A stretch of 21,151 nucleotides of DNA, taken from Cudoniella acicularis. Taxonomy: Eukaryota > Ascomycota > Leotiomycetes > Helotiales > Helotiaceae. Shown in pieces: positions 8,511 to 17,400 of this stretch. Positions within the stretch are counted from its first letter, which is position 1. Each line of letters opens with the position of its first letter. The notes below the pieces were generated by a model that was not told where the DNA came from, did no database searches, and worked only from the letters and a program-made list of their open reading frames with translations. The position numbers and the translations under genes were made by a program. Location of the stretch: assembly GCA_013054445.1 (NCBI GenBank), contig JAAMPI010001012.1, positions 1 to 21,151 of the forward strand. The letters run 5' to 3'.

Positions 8511-8699
8511 CTATCTGAGGAAGCTTGATGTTATTGTGAAGTATGGCTGATGATTTTGGTTGTGAAGTTTTGCTGTTTTGGTTCTTAATGATGGAAAGAA
8601 AAGCTGGTAAGGAGGGGAAAGAGGTCCGGAAGATATAGAAAATTGAGGGGAGGCTTTGGGCTTGATTCTTGATTCAGAATGAGTGATGGAAAGGAACAT
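8511..8699 (-). CDS. Possible upstream ORF (62 codons)
   Basis: An ATG-started ORF whose stop (8511-8513) is 8 nt before the ATG of the 499-codon ORF. If transcription begins upstream of 8699, it would be a uORF able to dampen or control translation of the main ORF. The peptide is Ser/Pro-rich and unremarkable; it may simply be 5' UTR. Confidence 0.25.
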   Translation of the reverse strand: MFLSITHSESRIKPKASPQFSISSGPLSPPYQLFFPSLRTKTAKLHNQNHQPYFTITSSFLR

Positions 8700-8772
8700 T
8701 CACAATTCAGTTGGTAAGGAAAATGTGAATGACAAGAACATGCACTAGAAGTATGAAGGAAAGAAGAAGTGA

Positions 8773-8786
8773 ATCATGCATGATTT
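8773..8786. repeat. 14-bp perfect palindrome
   Basis: AATCATGCATGATT reads the same on both strands. It lies upstream of the coiled-coil ORF string. No function can be assigned. Confidence 0.6.
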
Positions 8787-8840
8787 AGGCACCTTACTCA
8801 AGTTTCATGAATAGCAATCTCCTTCCCCGCAGCTCTACTG

Positions 8841-8878
8841 AAAATCAACATTACAATCGCCAATTCTCATCTAAACCC
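8841..8878 (+). repeat. Dispersed repeat, copy B, left half
   Basis: Aligns with the left half of the copy at 10140-10220 (shared: ACAATC, CCAA.TCTCAT, TAAACC). The alignment stops at 8878 and resumes with the right half of the same unit at 9905, as expected if a ~1-kb element was inserted into this copy. Confidence 0.55.
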
Positions 8879-8930
8879 ATTGTAGTAAATAGTATACGGT
8901 CGTATTACGGTGGCTGATATTGAGGCTTTT

Positions 8931-8938
8931 TTACCACC
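8931..8938 (+). repeat. Target site duplication, left
   Basis: TTACCACC directly before the CAGTGT end of the MITE. It is identical to 9432-9439. Confidence 0.85.
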
Positions 8939-9431
8939 CAGTGTATAAAATGAATAGAATAGAATAGAATAATAGCCATTATTCTATTCTATTCAGATAA
9001 TATTAAGTGATATTCTTATTCTATTCTAAATAATTGAATAAAATAGAATAAGAATTAAATAGTATAATCACGTGAGTATTTTATATAAATAATATATATA
9101 AAGTCTAAATCAGGTTTAGGATTAAGACGAATTAAACTTAGAATATATCCTAAGTAAGCAAAGATCTATAATTAGCTTATTAAGCGTTATAGAAGCTTTA
9201 GGTAGTAGGTCGATATAAATAGCACGTGCGGCCCGCTCGGCTAACGTTAGTAAGCGACGGGCACTAGCTCGAATTTAGAAAGTATTGCTGACTAAGCAGT
9301 TATTTAAATAATAATTAAATAATTATTCTATTTATTCTATTCAAGATCTAGAAAATGTTATTCTTATTCTATTCTGAATAATTGAATAGAATAGAGTATT
9401 ATTTAAATAATAATAATCCTTTGACACACTG
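8939..9431. mobile_element. Non-autonomous hAT-type MITE, 493 bp
   Basis: Both ends begin CAGTGT. The left end CAGTGTATAAAATGAAT and the reverse complement of the right end CAGTGTGTCAAAGGATT agree at about 12 of 17 positions. The element is flanked by an exact 8-bp direct repeat TTACCACC. An 8-bp duplication with CAGTG-like ends is the hallmark of the hAT superfamily (family knowledge). The interior has no ORF; it carries GAATA/TATTC subterminal arrays including a perfect 17-bp hairpin (8957-8994), and a 40-bp block at 9011-9050 repeated at 9359-9398 with only three A/G differences. The middle (about 9220-9260) is GC-richer. It must be mobilised by a transposase encoded elsewhere. Confidence 0.8.
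8957..8994. repeat. Perfect 17-bp hairpin with 4-nt loop
   Basis: The left arm at 8957-8973 is built of GAATA units, the loop is AGCC, and the right arm at 8978-8994 is its exact reverse complement. It lies just inside the left end of the MITE. Confidence 0.85.
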
Positions 9432-9439
9432 TTACCACC
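9432..9439 (+). repeat. Target site duplication, right
   Basis: TTACCACC directly after the CACTG end of the MITE; pairs with 8931-8938. Confidence 0.85.
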
Positions 9440-9904
9440 CCCCGTACAGTACTGAACCCGTACCACTCACGGCGTACAGTACAGATAGCACTGCGTATTA
9501 TGGGCCGCATACTATTACATGGTACACGTGATATATACAGTCCTTATAGTGACTCTAAAGGGTATTATTTTTAGATAGAATAACCTAATATAGGTTGATA
9601 AAAAGCCTTCTATTAGTAAAAGCTCTAATTTTAGAAAGAAGTAGTGTTTATTTCATGCTGCGTGATGTTTTTTCGCATGAAAATGTGGCGATTATAAGGC
9701 TGAAAAAAAGGGGGAGGGGGTCGGGGCTAAAAAGGTGGGGTAAATTCCGTATATTAGTATATTTCCGTGAGTAGTACATATTTTTGAAAATAACAACTAT
9801 TTCTGTACGCATCGTATCACTAATAATTGCCTCAGTATCGTACAGATTTTACGATCCGTATCACTAGAGTGGGGCATATCTTAAAATACGGAAATACTAA
9901 TTAC

Positions 9905-9945
9905 CTGCACACGCAGGAAATATTCACGAAAATCTACATTTAAAT
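9905..9945 (+). repeat. Dispersed repeat, copy B, right half
   Basis: CTGCACACGCAGGAAA followed by TATTCACGAAAATCT matches copy C (10054-10098) at roughly 36 of 46 positions, mainly with transitions. It continues the unit whose left half is at 8841-8878. Confidence 0.65.
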
Positions 9946-10035
9946 TTAATATCTCATATCTAAATATTAGACGGTCTAGACCCCAATCCACGTAGATGCT
10001 CAATTCCACTGGAAATTAAACCATGAATTGCTAAA

Positions 10036-10098
10036 TACAATCCCTAGCTTTAACTGCACTCGCAGAGAACATTCACAAAAACTCACATTCAAATACCA
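10036..10098 (+). repeat. Dispersed repeat, copy C
   Basis: The right half is CTGCACTCGCAGAGAACATT then CACAAAAACTCACATTCAAA; it is close to copies A, B and D. The left half is shortened and only loosely alignable. Confidence 0.65.
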
Positions 10099-10139
10099 AA
10101 ACTCCTTTACGAATACCCCCTCCAACCAGACCGTCCCAT

Positions 10140-10220
10140 TAAAAACTAACGCAAACAATCACCAACTCTCATTTAAACCTACACTCACAGAAAACATTCA
10201 CAAAAACTCGTACTCAAAGC
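10140..10220 (+). repeat. Dispersed repeat, copy D
   Basis: Near full-length unit aligning with copy A on the opposite strand at the other end of the left arm. Together with copies B and C it forms a loose direct array spaced by roughly 100-130 bp. Confidence 0.7.
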
Positions 10221-11399
10221 CTTTCTTCCCCCCTTCCCCCTTCCGAAAACCACCCTCAAAACTTGGGATAGAACGGGGAAATTATCTTGTAATTAGATGA
10301 GAACTTTCAATATCATGCCTATGTAGCAAGATAGATGAAAGTCCGGAAAACCTGCTTCTTCGATCAAACCATAGACTGTTCATTGTGATACCACTACTTC
10401 GGCAACCTAACAGGTTTGTGGTGGAGTTCTTCTACCAGAAGCCTTTTTGGGTTGCAAATAGCAAGAAATTTTCGAGATAACAGATCAAAATAGTTGTTGA
10501 AGGTCCCAAGAAGACCATCGCATGATCCTTGTTTATATCGTGGAGGGTCTTTGGAAGGAGGTGAAGTGCTATACCACCCCTGGATGGTGTGAGATCTTTT
10601 GGCAATGCCAGTGCGAACCGGCAGATTATGAAGTGTTTTCGTTTTGGCACTAAACAGCACATCGCATCAGCATGTCCCATTCCACCATGTCTTGTCCTGG
10701 GGCGTACTCGATCGATGTCGAAGTGATAGTGTTCTTTCCAGAAGGCACCTCGCTGTAGAAAACATGATTGCGAATGGTGGGCACATTATTCGGTATTATG
10801 TTGCCCCGATCGGCCTGGTAGACGTCGACACGCGGAATCGTATTGAAAAGAGTATCTCTTAAGGGATTGAATGGATTCGAGCTCGCGGTGTTGCGCGAAG
10901 ATGTCTCAACGGCTCCTTTCGAAGGGATTCACGGCATACTGAAGAGCGGTGCACTTCGCGATCATCGTGCTGCCATTCAATCTGAAAGTTTAATTCCTAG
11001 GGAATCAATTCCGCTTGTGCGATTGAAAAGGGGAGCGTGTGCGACGGTGATCGTTATTCGAGCGCATGATTTCGAGGCTTGTCGCGTTTTGTTAAATCTC
11101 AAGTTGTGCAACTGACGTAGGAAGAGAAGACTTAGATGCAGTTTCGAAGCGGAAAATTGTTTGACCGCAGACCGGAAGCTTCGGGCCAGAGTTTCTCGGG
11201 CCGAGGCGGATCAAATAGCCGACTTCTGTCTTTTCCAATGTCCTGCAGAGCTCAACGAGAGAAACTAGAAGGAATACCAAACATATTATATTTTTGACCT
11301 GATTTTATGGCAGAAGCAACTCAAGAGTCTGAACACTCCTTTACTTTATTTGAATTTTCCTGACTTCAAACTGCTTCAGATAATGACTCGCATGACCAA
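10221..11399. other. Gene-poor stretch
   Basis: Apart from the possible remnant at 10650-10928 I find nothing I can call. Several frames of 60-90 codons stay open on both strands but overlap one another and have no conserved motif. Confidence 0.4.
10650..10928 (-). pseudogene. Possible gene remnant or unannotated 3' exon
   Basis: An open frame of 92 codons on the minus strand without its own ATG near the start, ending in TAG at 10650. Its translation is protein-like in composition (NTIPRVDVYQADRGNIIPN, TSTSIEYAPGQDMVEWDMLM). It could be the last exon of a gene or a fragment. I do not recognise a family, and competing open frames on the plus strand make the call weak. Confidence 0.2.
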
Positions 11400-11552
11400 T
11401 CAGACAACCCTTTTAGTCGGAAGTTCAGTAGGATACTTAGCTATTGAGCTTTTGCCATTCCTTTTTGGAAAATTTCTGTCGATAAGTTCTTGTACCTGAG
11501 CAAGCGCTTTTTTGTTGACGCCGCCGAAAGAAAGTGTTGTTGTGTCTGTCAT
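11400..11552 (-). CDS. Possible small protein, 50 aa
   Basis: ATG at 11552 in a good context (AAA before ATG), open for 50 codons, TGA at 11400. The peptide starts MTDTTTLSFGGVNKKALAQV and continues as a basic, amphipathic, helix-prone sequence (QELIDRNFPKRNGK) without signal peptide or membrane segment. An AATAAA-like polyadenylation signal lies about 55 nt beyond the stop on the same strand (plus-strand TTTATT near 11346). Start context, composition and 3' signal support a real gene, but no family is recognised and the ORF is short enough to be chance. Confidence 0.4.
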   Translation of the reverse strand: MTDTTTLSFGGVNKKALAQVQELIDRNFPKRNGKSSIAKYPTELPTKRVV

Positions 11553-12405
11553 TTTGTACAAAGAAAAGAGTGATCGGCGTAGAATATGGATAGACTAAGC
11601 CACTTAATCACTTGAAGCGATTTGTACAATTTCATTCTACTTCCGATCTAGAATTGGTTTGATCTGGGAGCGGGCAACTGAGTGGTGCCTTGGAGGAGGA
11701 AAGTACCTGGAAAAGAACCTTGAAAAGTAAAGAATAAAGCTCGTCAACGTTGAAATTATAATTATTTTTTTACTTCGAAGACATGGACGAGTTTCTACAG
11801 AAACACATATTCCTTGTTTCAAACTCCAAGGATTATATTCTAATTCAGCTCTTAGGTGTGTTTCCATCAAAACCTAGGAGTCAAAATAAAGTATCTCGGA
11901 ATAGAAAGGGAAGATAGTAAACAGTGGAAATAATTGAACACACACAAATTTTTGCAACCTGGCGGAGAGAGACATGTGTGCCCGCTCTATGCTAAGCACG
12001 AAGTATGGAAATATCAAGGGGTCTTGATCGGTAAGCCGTTATATTCGGAAAGTGAGACCAAAGTAAACTTTAACGCTGCGAAACAAAAAAGCCATGAACT
12101 CGGCACCCACCTTTCAATTATAGTTTTGAACCTTGGAGTTAGGAACCGAGTTTTTCATTCACCTTTGAGAGATAAAAGTTTCTTGAACTTTCCAAACCCA
12201 CGTTCGTTGATTGCAGCTTTAGAGTTTTGGAGACGACGTCCTGTCACGTACACCAAATAACCGTTGAGTCCACCCGGAGCACCTGTGCAGCAATGGCCTG
12301 ACCATCGCCTAAGCGCCGAGGAGCTCACTTTATCCACAGCAGGTGCATACCCCCCCACAATAATTACGACCTTCACAACCAAACCAAAGCACCCATACTT
12401 CAACC
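11553..12405. other. Intergenic, no gene accepted
   Basis: Holds the presumed 5' flanks of the 50-aa gene (minus) and the 98-aa gene (plus). The plus frame 11934-12260 begins with TTG and contains no ATG. The minus frame 12155-12430 overlaps the promoter and first exon of the plus-strand gene and has no recognisable motif. Confidence 0.4.
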
Positions 12406-12755
12406 ATGTCAGATGGCAGTTCTGTTGCATCTCCAGTAAGCAATAATACTCGTTCTATATCAGGGAACGATGATTGATATATGAACAGAGACCCGCAACT
12501 CCTGCACTTTCGGCGGAGGTCTATGACTTGCACTTCCAACGAGGTTTCCGACATGCCGCGACTATGCTGTGGGAAGAGAACCTTGGCGCGCCACCGCCGC
12601 GGACCCAGGAATCCCCGAGAGTGAGAAACGAGAAGGAAGCGTACAGAAGAGGCTACAACTTGGCTATCGAAAAGGCAATTATCCAGAGTGTCGGTACCGA
12701 CATGAATCGGGGATGGACGAATTGGTACCTGAAGCGTTGGTACGATCAATGGTGA
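12406..12755 (+). CDS. Two-exon orphan, 98 aa
   Basis: Proposed exons 12406-12435 and 12489-12755; the 53-bp intron has GTAAGC and ACAG ends and joins phase 0. ATG at 12406 has A at -3. Without splicing the frame from this ATG ends at a TGA within the intron. The protein begins MSDGSSVASP, then RPATPALSAEVYDLHFQRGF, and is rich in Arg/Glu/Trp with an aromatic end (GWTNWYLKRWYDQW). It is probably cytosolic or nuclear, with no signal peptide. No family recognised. An overlapping frame (12569-12955) stays open further downstream, so an extra intron near the end is possible. Confidence 0.55.
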
Positions 12756-13182
12756 ACATGTGTGAGAGAGGAAGGAGCAAACTTGAGCTGGAAGGAAATG
12801 TGAAAGAGAAAAGTCTGGAAAGAACGGAGCAACCACTTGAGTCAAGAAAGCGCGACACCTTGTTCACTAACAGCGACGAGGACCCAGAAAGAAACAGTAT
12901 ACATGACTTTCACAGAATTCAAGACTGCATTGACGTTGAAATCAGCTTGATGTGATCACAAAAGCTACTTTACCATTTTAAAAGCTGAACAAAGATCACG
13001 GAGGAAACTTCGATAAGACTAAGACTTACCCCACTTTCGACCTGAAGCGAGCCCCTAAAAGTTCCAGACAACCTGTTCCCGGTGAATCTGGGCAACCTTC
13101 TACAAATGATCCATTTAATAAAATATATTTGTCAAACACTCCACTATCGCAAAAATTATTCCCTGTAAATTCCCAAGCAGTA
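12756..13182. other. Intergenic upstream of the dehydrogenase
   Basis: No convincing gene. The presumed promoter of the short-chain dehydrogenase is here; an AT-rich patch with TTTAATAAAATATATTTG lies at about 13110-13130. Confidence 0.4.
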
Positions 13183-14163
13183 ATGCCTCAAATCTATTTA
13201 ATTGTGGGTGCTTCGCGCGGAATCGGCCTCGAATTTGTCCGTCAACTCCTAGCCCGAGGGGATACGGTAATCGCAACTCAACGTGCTGCTTCTACAGCCA
13301 CAAATCCAACCAAACTCTCTCAACTCAAAGAGTCCGAAATTGGAAAGAACCTCACAATTCTAGACTGCGATGTCAGCAACGACACAAGTATCAAGTCCTT
13401 CACGGAAGAAGTGATGAAACTCAGCAATGAAGGGGGAATATTAAAGACAGGAGTCATCGATTGCGTGGTGTTGAATGCAGGTGTTCTGCAGTACCCAAAC
13501 AGGATATCTGAGATGTAGAGTCTTCCCCACAGTCCATGCTTCCATTCAAACATCACGTGTTCTGCCTCCTCTCAAGTTCCGCTCAATCTCTTTTTGCTTC
13601 TCACCCCCGCTCAAGAATCTTTCCCAGTATGAAGCAAAACACGAGCTCTCAACTCACTGACTCACAGAACATCCCAATCCTTCACCCATCACCTAACAAC
13701 CAACACCATTGGGCCCCTACTCACAGCCTCCTCTCTCACTCGCCTCCCCCTCACCATCCACACCGTAATATTCATATCCTCAGACTCCGGCTCTACTATC
13801 AATTTCCTCTCCTACGAGGATGGATTTGGTGCTTATTCAGCCTCAAAAGCTGCTTTGAACCAAGGTCTACGACACCTATCCTTTGAACTCTATCGCAAGA
13901 GTAAACGGGGAGAGGGGCAAGAAAAAGCACCCGTAGTGCTAGCCCTCCATCCAGGAGAGGTGTCGACGGACATGGCGGCAAACGTAAGTTTGGACTGGGA
14001 GGTTAAAGGTGGGATCGAGCCCGAGGAGAGTATCGTTGGGATGCTGAAAGTTATCGAGGAGAAAGGGAATGCTGGTGTTGATGAGGGCGGTAGGGTTAAC
14101 GGAAAGGTACAAGAAGGCGAGGCGACATTTTGGACGTGGGATGGGAGAAGGTACCCTTGGTAA
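13183..14163 (+). CDS. Short-chain dehydrogenase/reductase (C-factor-like)
   Basis: Proposed exons 13183-13514 and 13668-14163 give 275 aa. The 153-bp intron starts GTAGAG and ends CTCACAG after a CTGAC branch; it replaces an early TAG and restores the family core. NAD(P)-dependent oxidoreductase with a Rossmann fold: GASRGIG (9-15) binds the cofactor, NAG lies after strand 4, the ISSDSGS segment (147-153) holds the catalytic Ser, and Y167-x-x-x-K171 (YSASK) is the catalytic pair. The end FWTWDGRRYPW is typical of the C-factor-like fungal group. The ATG at 13183 precedes the first strand directly; the frame extends further only to a TTG. Substrate unknown. It is convergent with INCENP. The donor is weak, so the intron edges are less sure than the gene itself. 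Confidence 0.85.
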
Positions 14164-14453
14164 CGAGAGGCGATGACTGTGATCGACTGTAAATGAACAG
14201 CTATCTGTTGACATGTGTTTATATTTTGGCCGGCGGTGGAATGGTTCCCGGATTTTCAATCAAAGGGACGACCAATGATAGTGTAGCAAGAGTATTCATT
14301 TCCTCCGTATTCATTACTCCCATAATATATACTGGACCATCAGTCATAACGCCTAAGCACCGTACCATAGACGGACTACACAATTGCCAATCTAATCAGG
14401 ACGACCTCATCCCCGAGGTCATGCCAATTCCAAAATCAGAATCAAAACAATAA
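14164..14453. other. Intergenic between convergent genes
   Basis: A 290-bp 3'-to-3' interval. I see no gene or repeat in it. Confidence 0.5.
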
Positions 14454-17400
14454 TCAAACCATTGAATCATATGACCATCCTCCCTGTCTACGCAATTTGT
14501 CCCTCGCCTCGAGATCCTTGCGAATTTCGTCTTCTGTCAGACGATCTATGCCACCCCAATTCGCGCTTGAAGTCCTGTCTCTGAACCTCGTGAACTTGTC
14601 CTTACTCTTATTGAAAACTTCCTCCATATTTATTGGCCCGGGGTTGCCAAAAATCTGTGCAGGGTCCATTGGTTCTTGTCTGGCCAGTTGATCCCTAAGA
14701 GCTGGCGAGTTGGCCCAATCCAAAGTGGCAAAGCCTGGCTTGTCGCCAGCATCTGAATCTTCAGATTCAGAATCAGTATGAATCTCAGGAAGATCAATGT
14801 TCTCGCCGTTCTGGTACTGCGGGGAGGATTTTGCGGCTGACTTGGCATTTGCCTTTCCAACAGGACGTGCTGGTGTTTTGTATGGCTGAGCTTTCGCCTG
14901 ACTTGAGCTGGATGCGAACGAGATTGGGGCTTTCGAAACTTGTGCCATATCCATTGGATGAGCGGGCTTGGATTGATTCATATTATGTTGAGAGATAATC
15001 GTTGATCGTTGAAGATTATTTGAAGGCGCGTTTGCGTACCCACTTGGGAAGAGGGATTTGGGTTGGTTCTCCTGTCTAAGGTCAGCTTGAAAATCTCTAA
15101 TTTTCAGTACACAATTTACCTTCGGTCTACTGCTAGATTGGCGAATTGGGGGCGCAGTCATCTTCGGATGATTTTCAGTCATATCTTCATCATCAAACCC
15201 TTCACTAGTCTTCCGGCGCTTTGAGTGTTGCTCATGGTGCGAAGGGCCATCTCGCTGGATGCCCGGACGAGCAGCTTCCTCCGTGAAATCCTGTTGAAGA
15301 GGGCGTTTTAGTGGTGCCTTTGTAGTGGTGTGTAATACAGAATTTGGAGGTCGACCCAAGTCCTCCTGCGGTCGATGAGTGCTTTGGTCTATACGGGATT
15401 GTTTTGGTTGGGTAAATTCGCTGCGTTGAGATGGGACTGGTGGCAGTGCTTTTTCTGGTAAATTTCGTGCAGCGGGAGGTGGTGCCGGAGTCTGTTTCGC
15501 TTTCTCCAGCTCCTGACGTCTCTTTTCGGCAGCCTGTCGTGACGCAGCCTTCTTGGCATCCGCTGCACTGGCAACTCGCTCTCTTTCGCGTTGAATCTCT
15601 CTTTGTCGTTCGGCTTCCTGCTTACGCTGCTGCTCTTCTTTTCGGCGCTCTTCTTCTTTGATAGCAGCACGCTGACGCTCAACCTCGAGTTTTGCTTCCC
15701 TTTTACGCTGAGCCGCAAGTTCATCCTAGGAAATTAGTTAAGTTCAACTATATGCAGAGAAAACACATACCTGCTCCTTTTTTCTGGCTGCCGCCTCGAG
15801 GGCTCTCGTTGCTGTGGCCTTGAAACTCGTGGTCGATGCTTTACTCTGGATCGAACTGGTGCTGGCTTTCTTCCGGAGTGTATTTTGAGATGAACTACCA
15901 GATGGAGCTGATAAAGATTCTTGTAATGTTGCTGCAAGAGTAGAGTTTGATGGATGATATTGGTGGCCTCGTTGTGAGCCAGTATCAACCCTGATAACCG
16001 TGGGTGGCTTTGGTTTCGAGACAGTTTCCTTGGCAGGCCTGAGAGGACGCTTTGGTCCAGGTCTTCCAATTTGGGATTTAGGTCTCGGTAACGCTGGGGG
16101 TGGCATAGTAGAACTATCAGTCATCTCTAGATCCCGGCTCGATACATCATCTGCACTAGCCGCCGCAGCTGCAATACCCTCTGCCTCTAATTGTGCCTTT
16201 GTTTTGCGGGGGCTGCTTCGGGTGGCTCGTGGTATTTCGACTTGACTTGCCTTGGCTTGCTGCTCTTGTTTGCGAGCATTAACCTCCTTTTGCATGGCGG
16301 CTACCCGCTCCTGTTCTTGGTGGTAAATCCGTGCTTCTTCCTTCACCTTTAGGCGGGCCTTTTCCAGCTGGTCGGCCATCTTTTGTGCATCTTTGGCTTC
16401 TCTGGCCTCCCTAGCCTCTTCCTCCTTTCTCCGTTCCTCCCTTTCTGTTGAGGCACGAGTTTTGCGAGCGCTAGCTTTCGGGGGACTTTTAGGAGCGTGA
16501 TGAGGCTGGTGTTGGAAGCCTGACTCACTGTCCAATATCGGATATAATGAGCCGTTGGATTTGGATAGTACATCTTCGAAAGAAGGAGCATGAGCAATAG
16601 CCGAACGGGTTGAAGGTGGGGAAAGTGTCGAGGTCTTCGCCTCGGCACTGACAGCCGCGCTACTCGCAAACAGGCCTCTAGACGTTTTCAAAATAGAGGA
16701 GAATTTATCCTTGGCTGCCTTCAGTGGGCTACCCCTGTAGCTTCGCGATGGTGATTTTGGGGGGGGTATTTGAGCTCTCTTCGTGAATTGAAGGGTTCGG
16801 GTTTGAGACTGAAATTCCCTTTTTGTGCCCTGGGGAGTCACCAGCTTTCTTAGGAGACCTCAAGGCCGAGGTAGACACCGATTTGAAGTGACCTAAGGTA
16901 CTTGTAGTTCTCTCAGGGATGATAGGTTCCCGAATTGGCGAACGTTGCCTCTGATCATCCCCTCTTTTAGGAATATTGAATTGTGACCCGCCAATGCTGT
17001 CCTTTGCATGAACCCCTTCCATAACATCTGCCGAATGACTCTTTGGCAACTGAGGCCTTGGGCTAAATATAGAAGGCGCGGTAGGCGCTACGGTTGGAGG
17101 GCCGATCCAGCTATCCTCTTCATCATCGGGAAACGCACCGGGTGGTGGGCGCTCTTTCCGTTGCGGAGATGATCGTTGAGGCGATTTTGTCTTTTGAATC
17201 ACGTCCTCTGGCCGTGCAACCTGCATAATTTGAGAATTTAGTGAGGTAATCAGCCCAGTCCCTGCGATAGATTTGGAAGCTGGACGAGCGTGAGATTGGG
17301 ATTGGCCAAGCATGCTTATTTGGTCTTGGAGTCGTTGAGTCGAGGTTTTGTTATGAAGGCGCGCAATCTTTGAATCCGGACCTTCATTAGCTGCCTCGTT

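Larger units (their letters stand above)
8885..9904. mobile_element. Insertion of ~1.02 kb with GTAAWTAGTAT ends (putative)
   Basis: The left end reads GTAAATAGTAT (8885-8895) and the right end, reverse-complemented, reads GTAATTAGTAT (9894-9904), 10 of 11 identical; a CGTATT follows close behind on each side. It separates the two halves of a dispersed repeat copy. It is AT-rich, has no ORF, and contains small internal repeats: CGTACAGTAC at 9443-9452 and 9473-9482, CGTATCACTA twice near 9810-9866. Removing the nested MITE and its extra target copy leaves about 519 bp. I see no clear target duplication, so class and exact edges are uncertain; it may be a second non-autonomous DNA transposon. 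Confidence 0.4.

Noticed and set aside
8939..9431. AT-rich centromere fragment or CRISPR-like array
   Set aside because: The exact 8-bp flanking duplication and inverted ends identify a transposon; repeats are not spaced as an array.
10843..11115. 90-codon plus-strand ORF
   Set aside because: Overlaps open frames on the other strand and shows no recognisable protein features.
11934..12260. 108-codon plus-strand ORF
   Set aside because: Begins with TTG and contains no ATG at all; no motif.
12155..12430. 91-codon minus-strand ORF
   Set aside because: Covers the promoter and first exon of the 98-aa gene. It has an ATG but no family motif; left out, though not fully excluded.
12330..12845. 171-codon minus-strand ORF
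   Set aside because: Antisense to the spliced 98-aa gene. Cys- and Ser-rich translation with no motif; the splice signals and ATG context support the plus strand.
16730..16850. Intron explaining the INCENP frame switch
   Set aside because: GT/AG pairs here are either about 33 bp apart or would remove the KSPSRSYRG stretch that reads as normal INCENP sequence; a one-base change in C8 is simpler.
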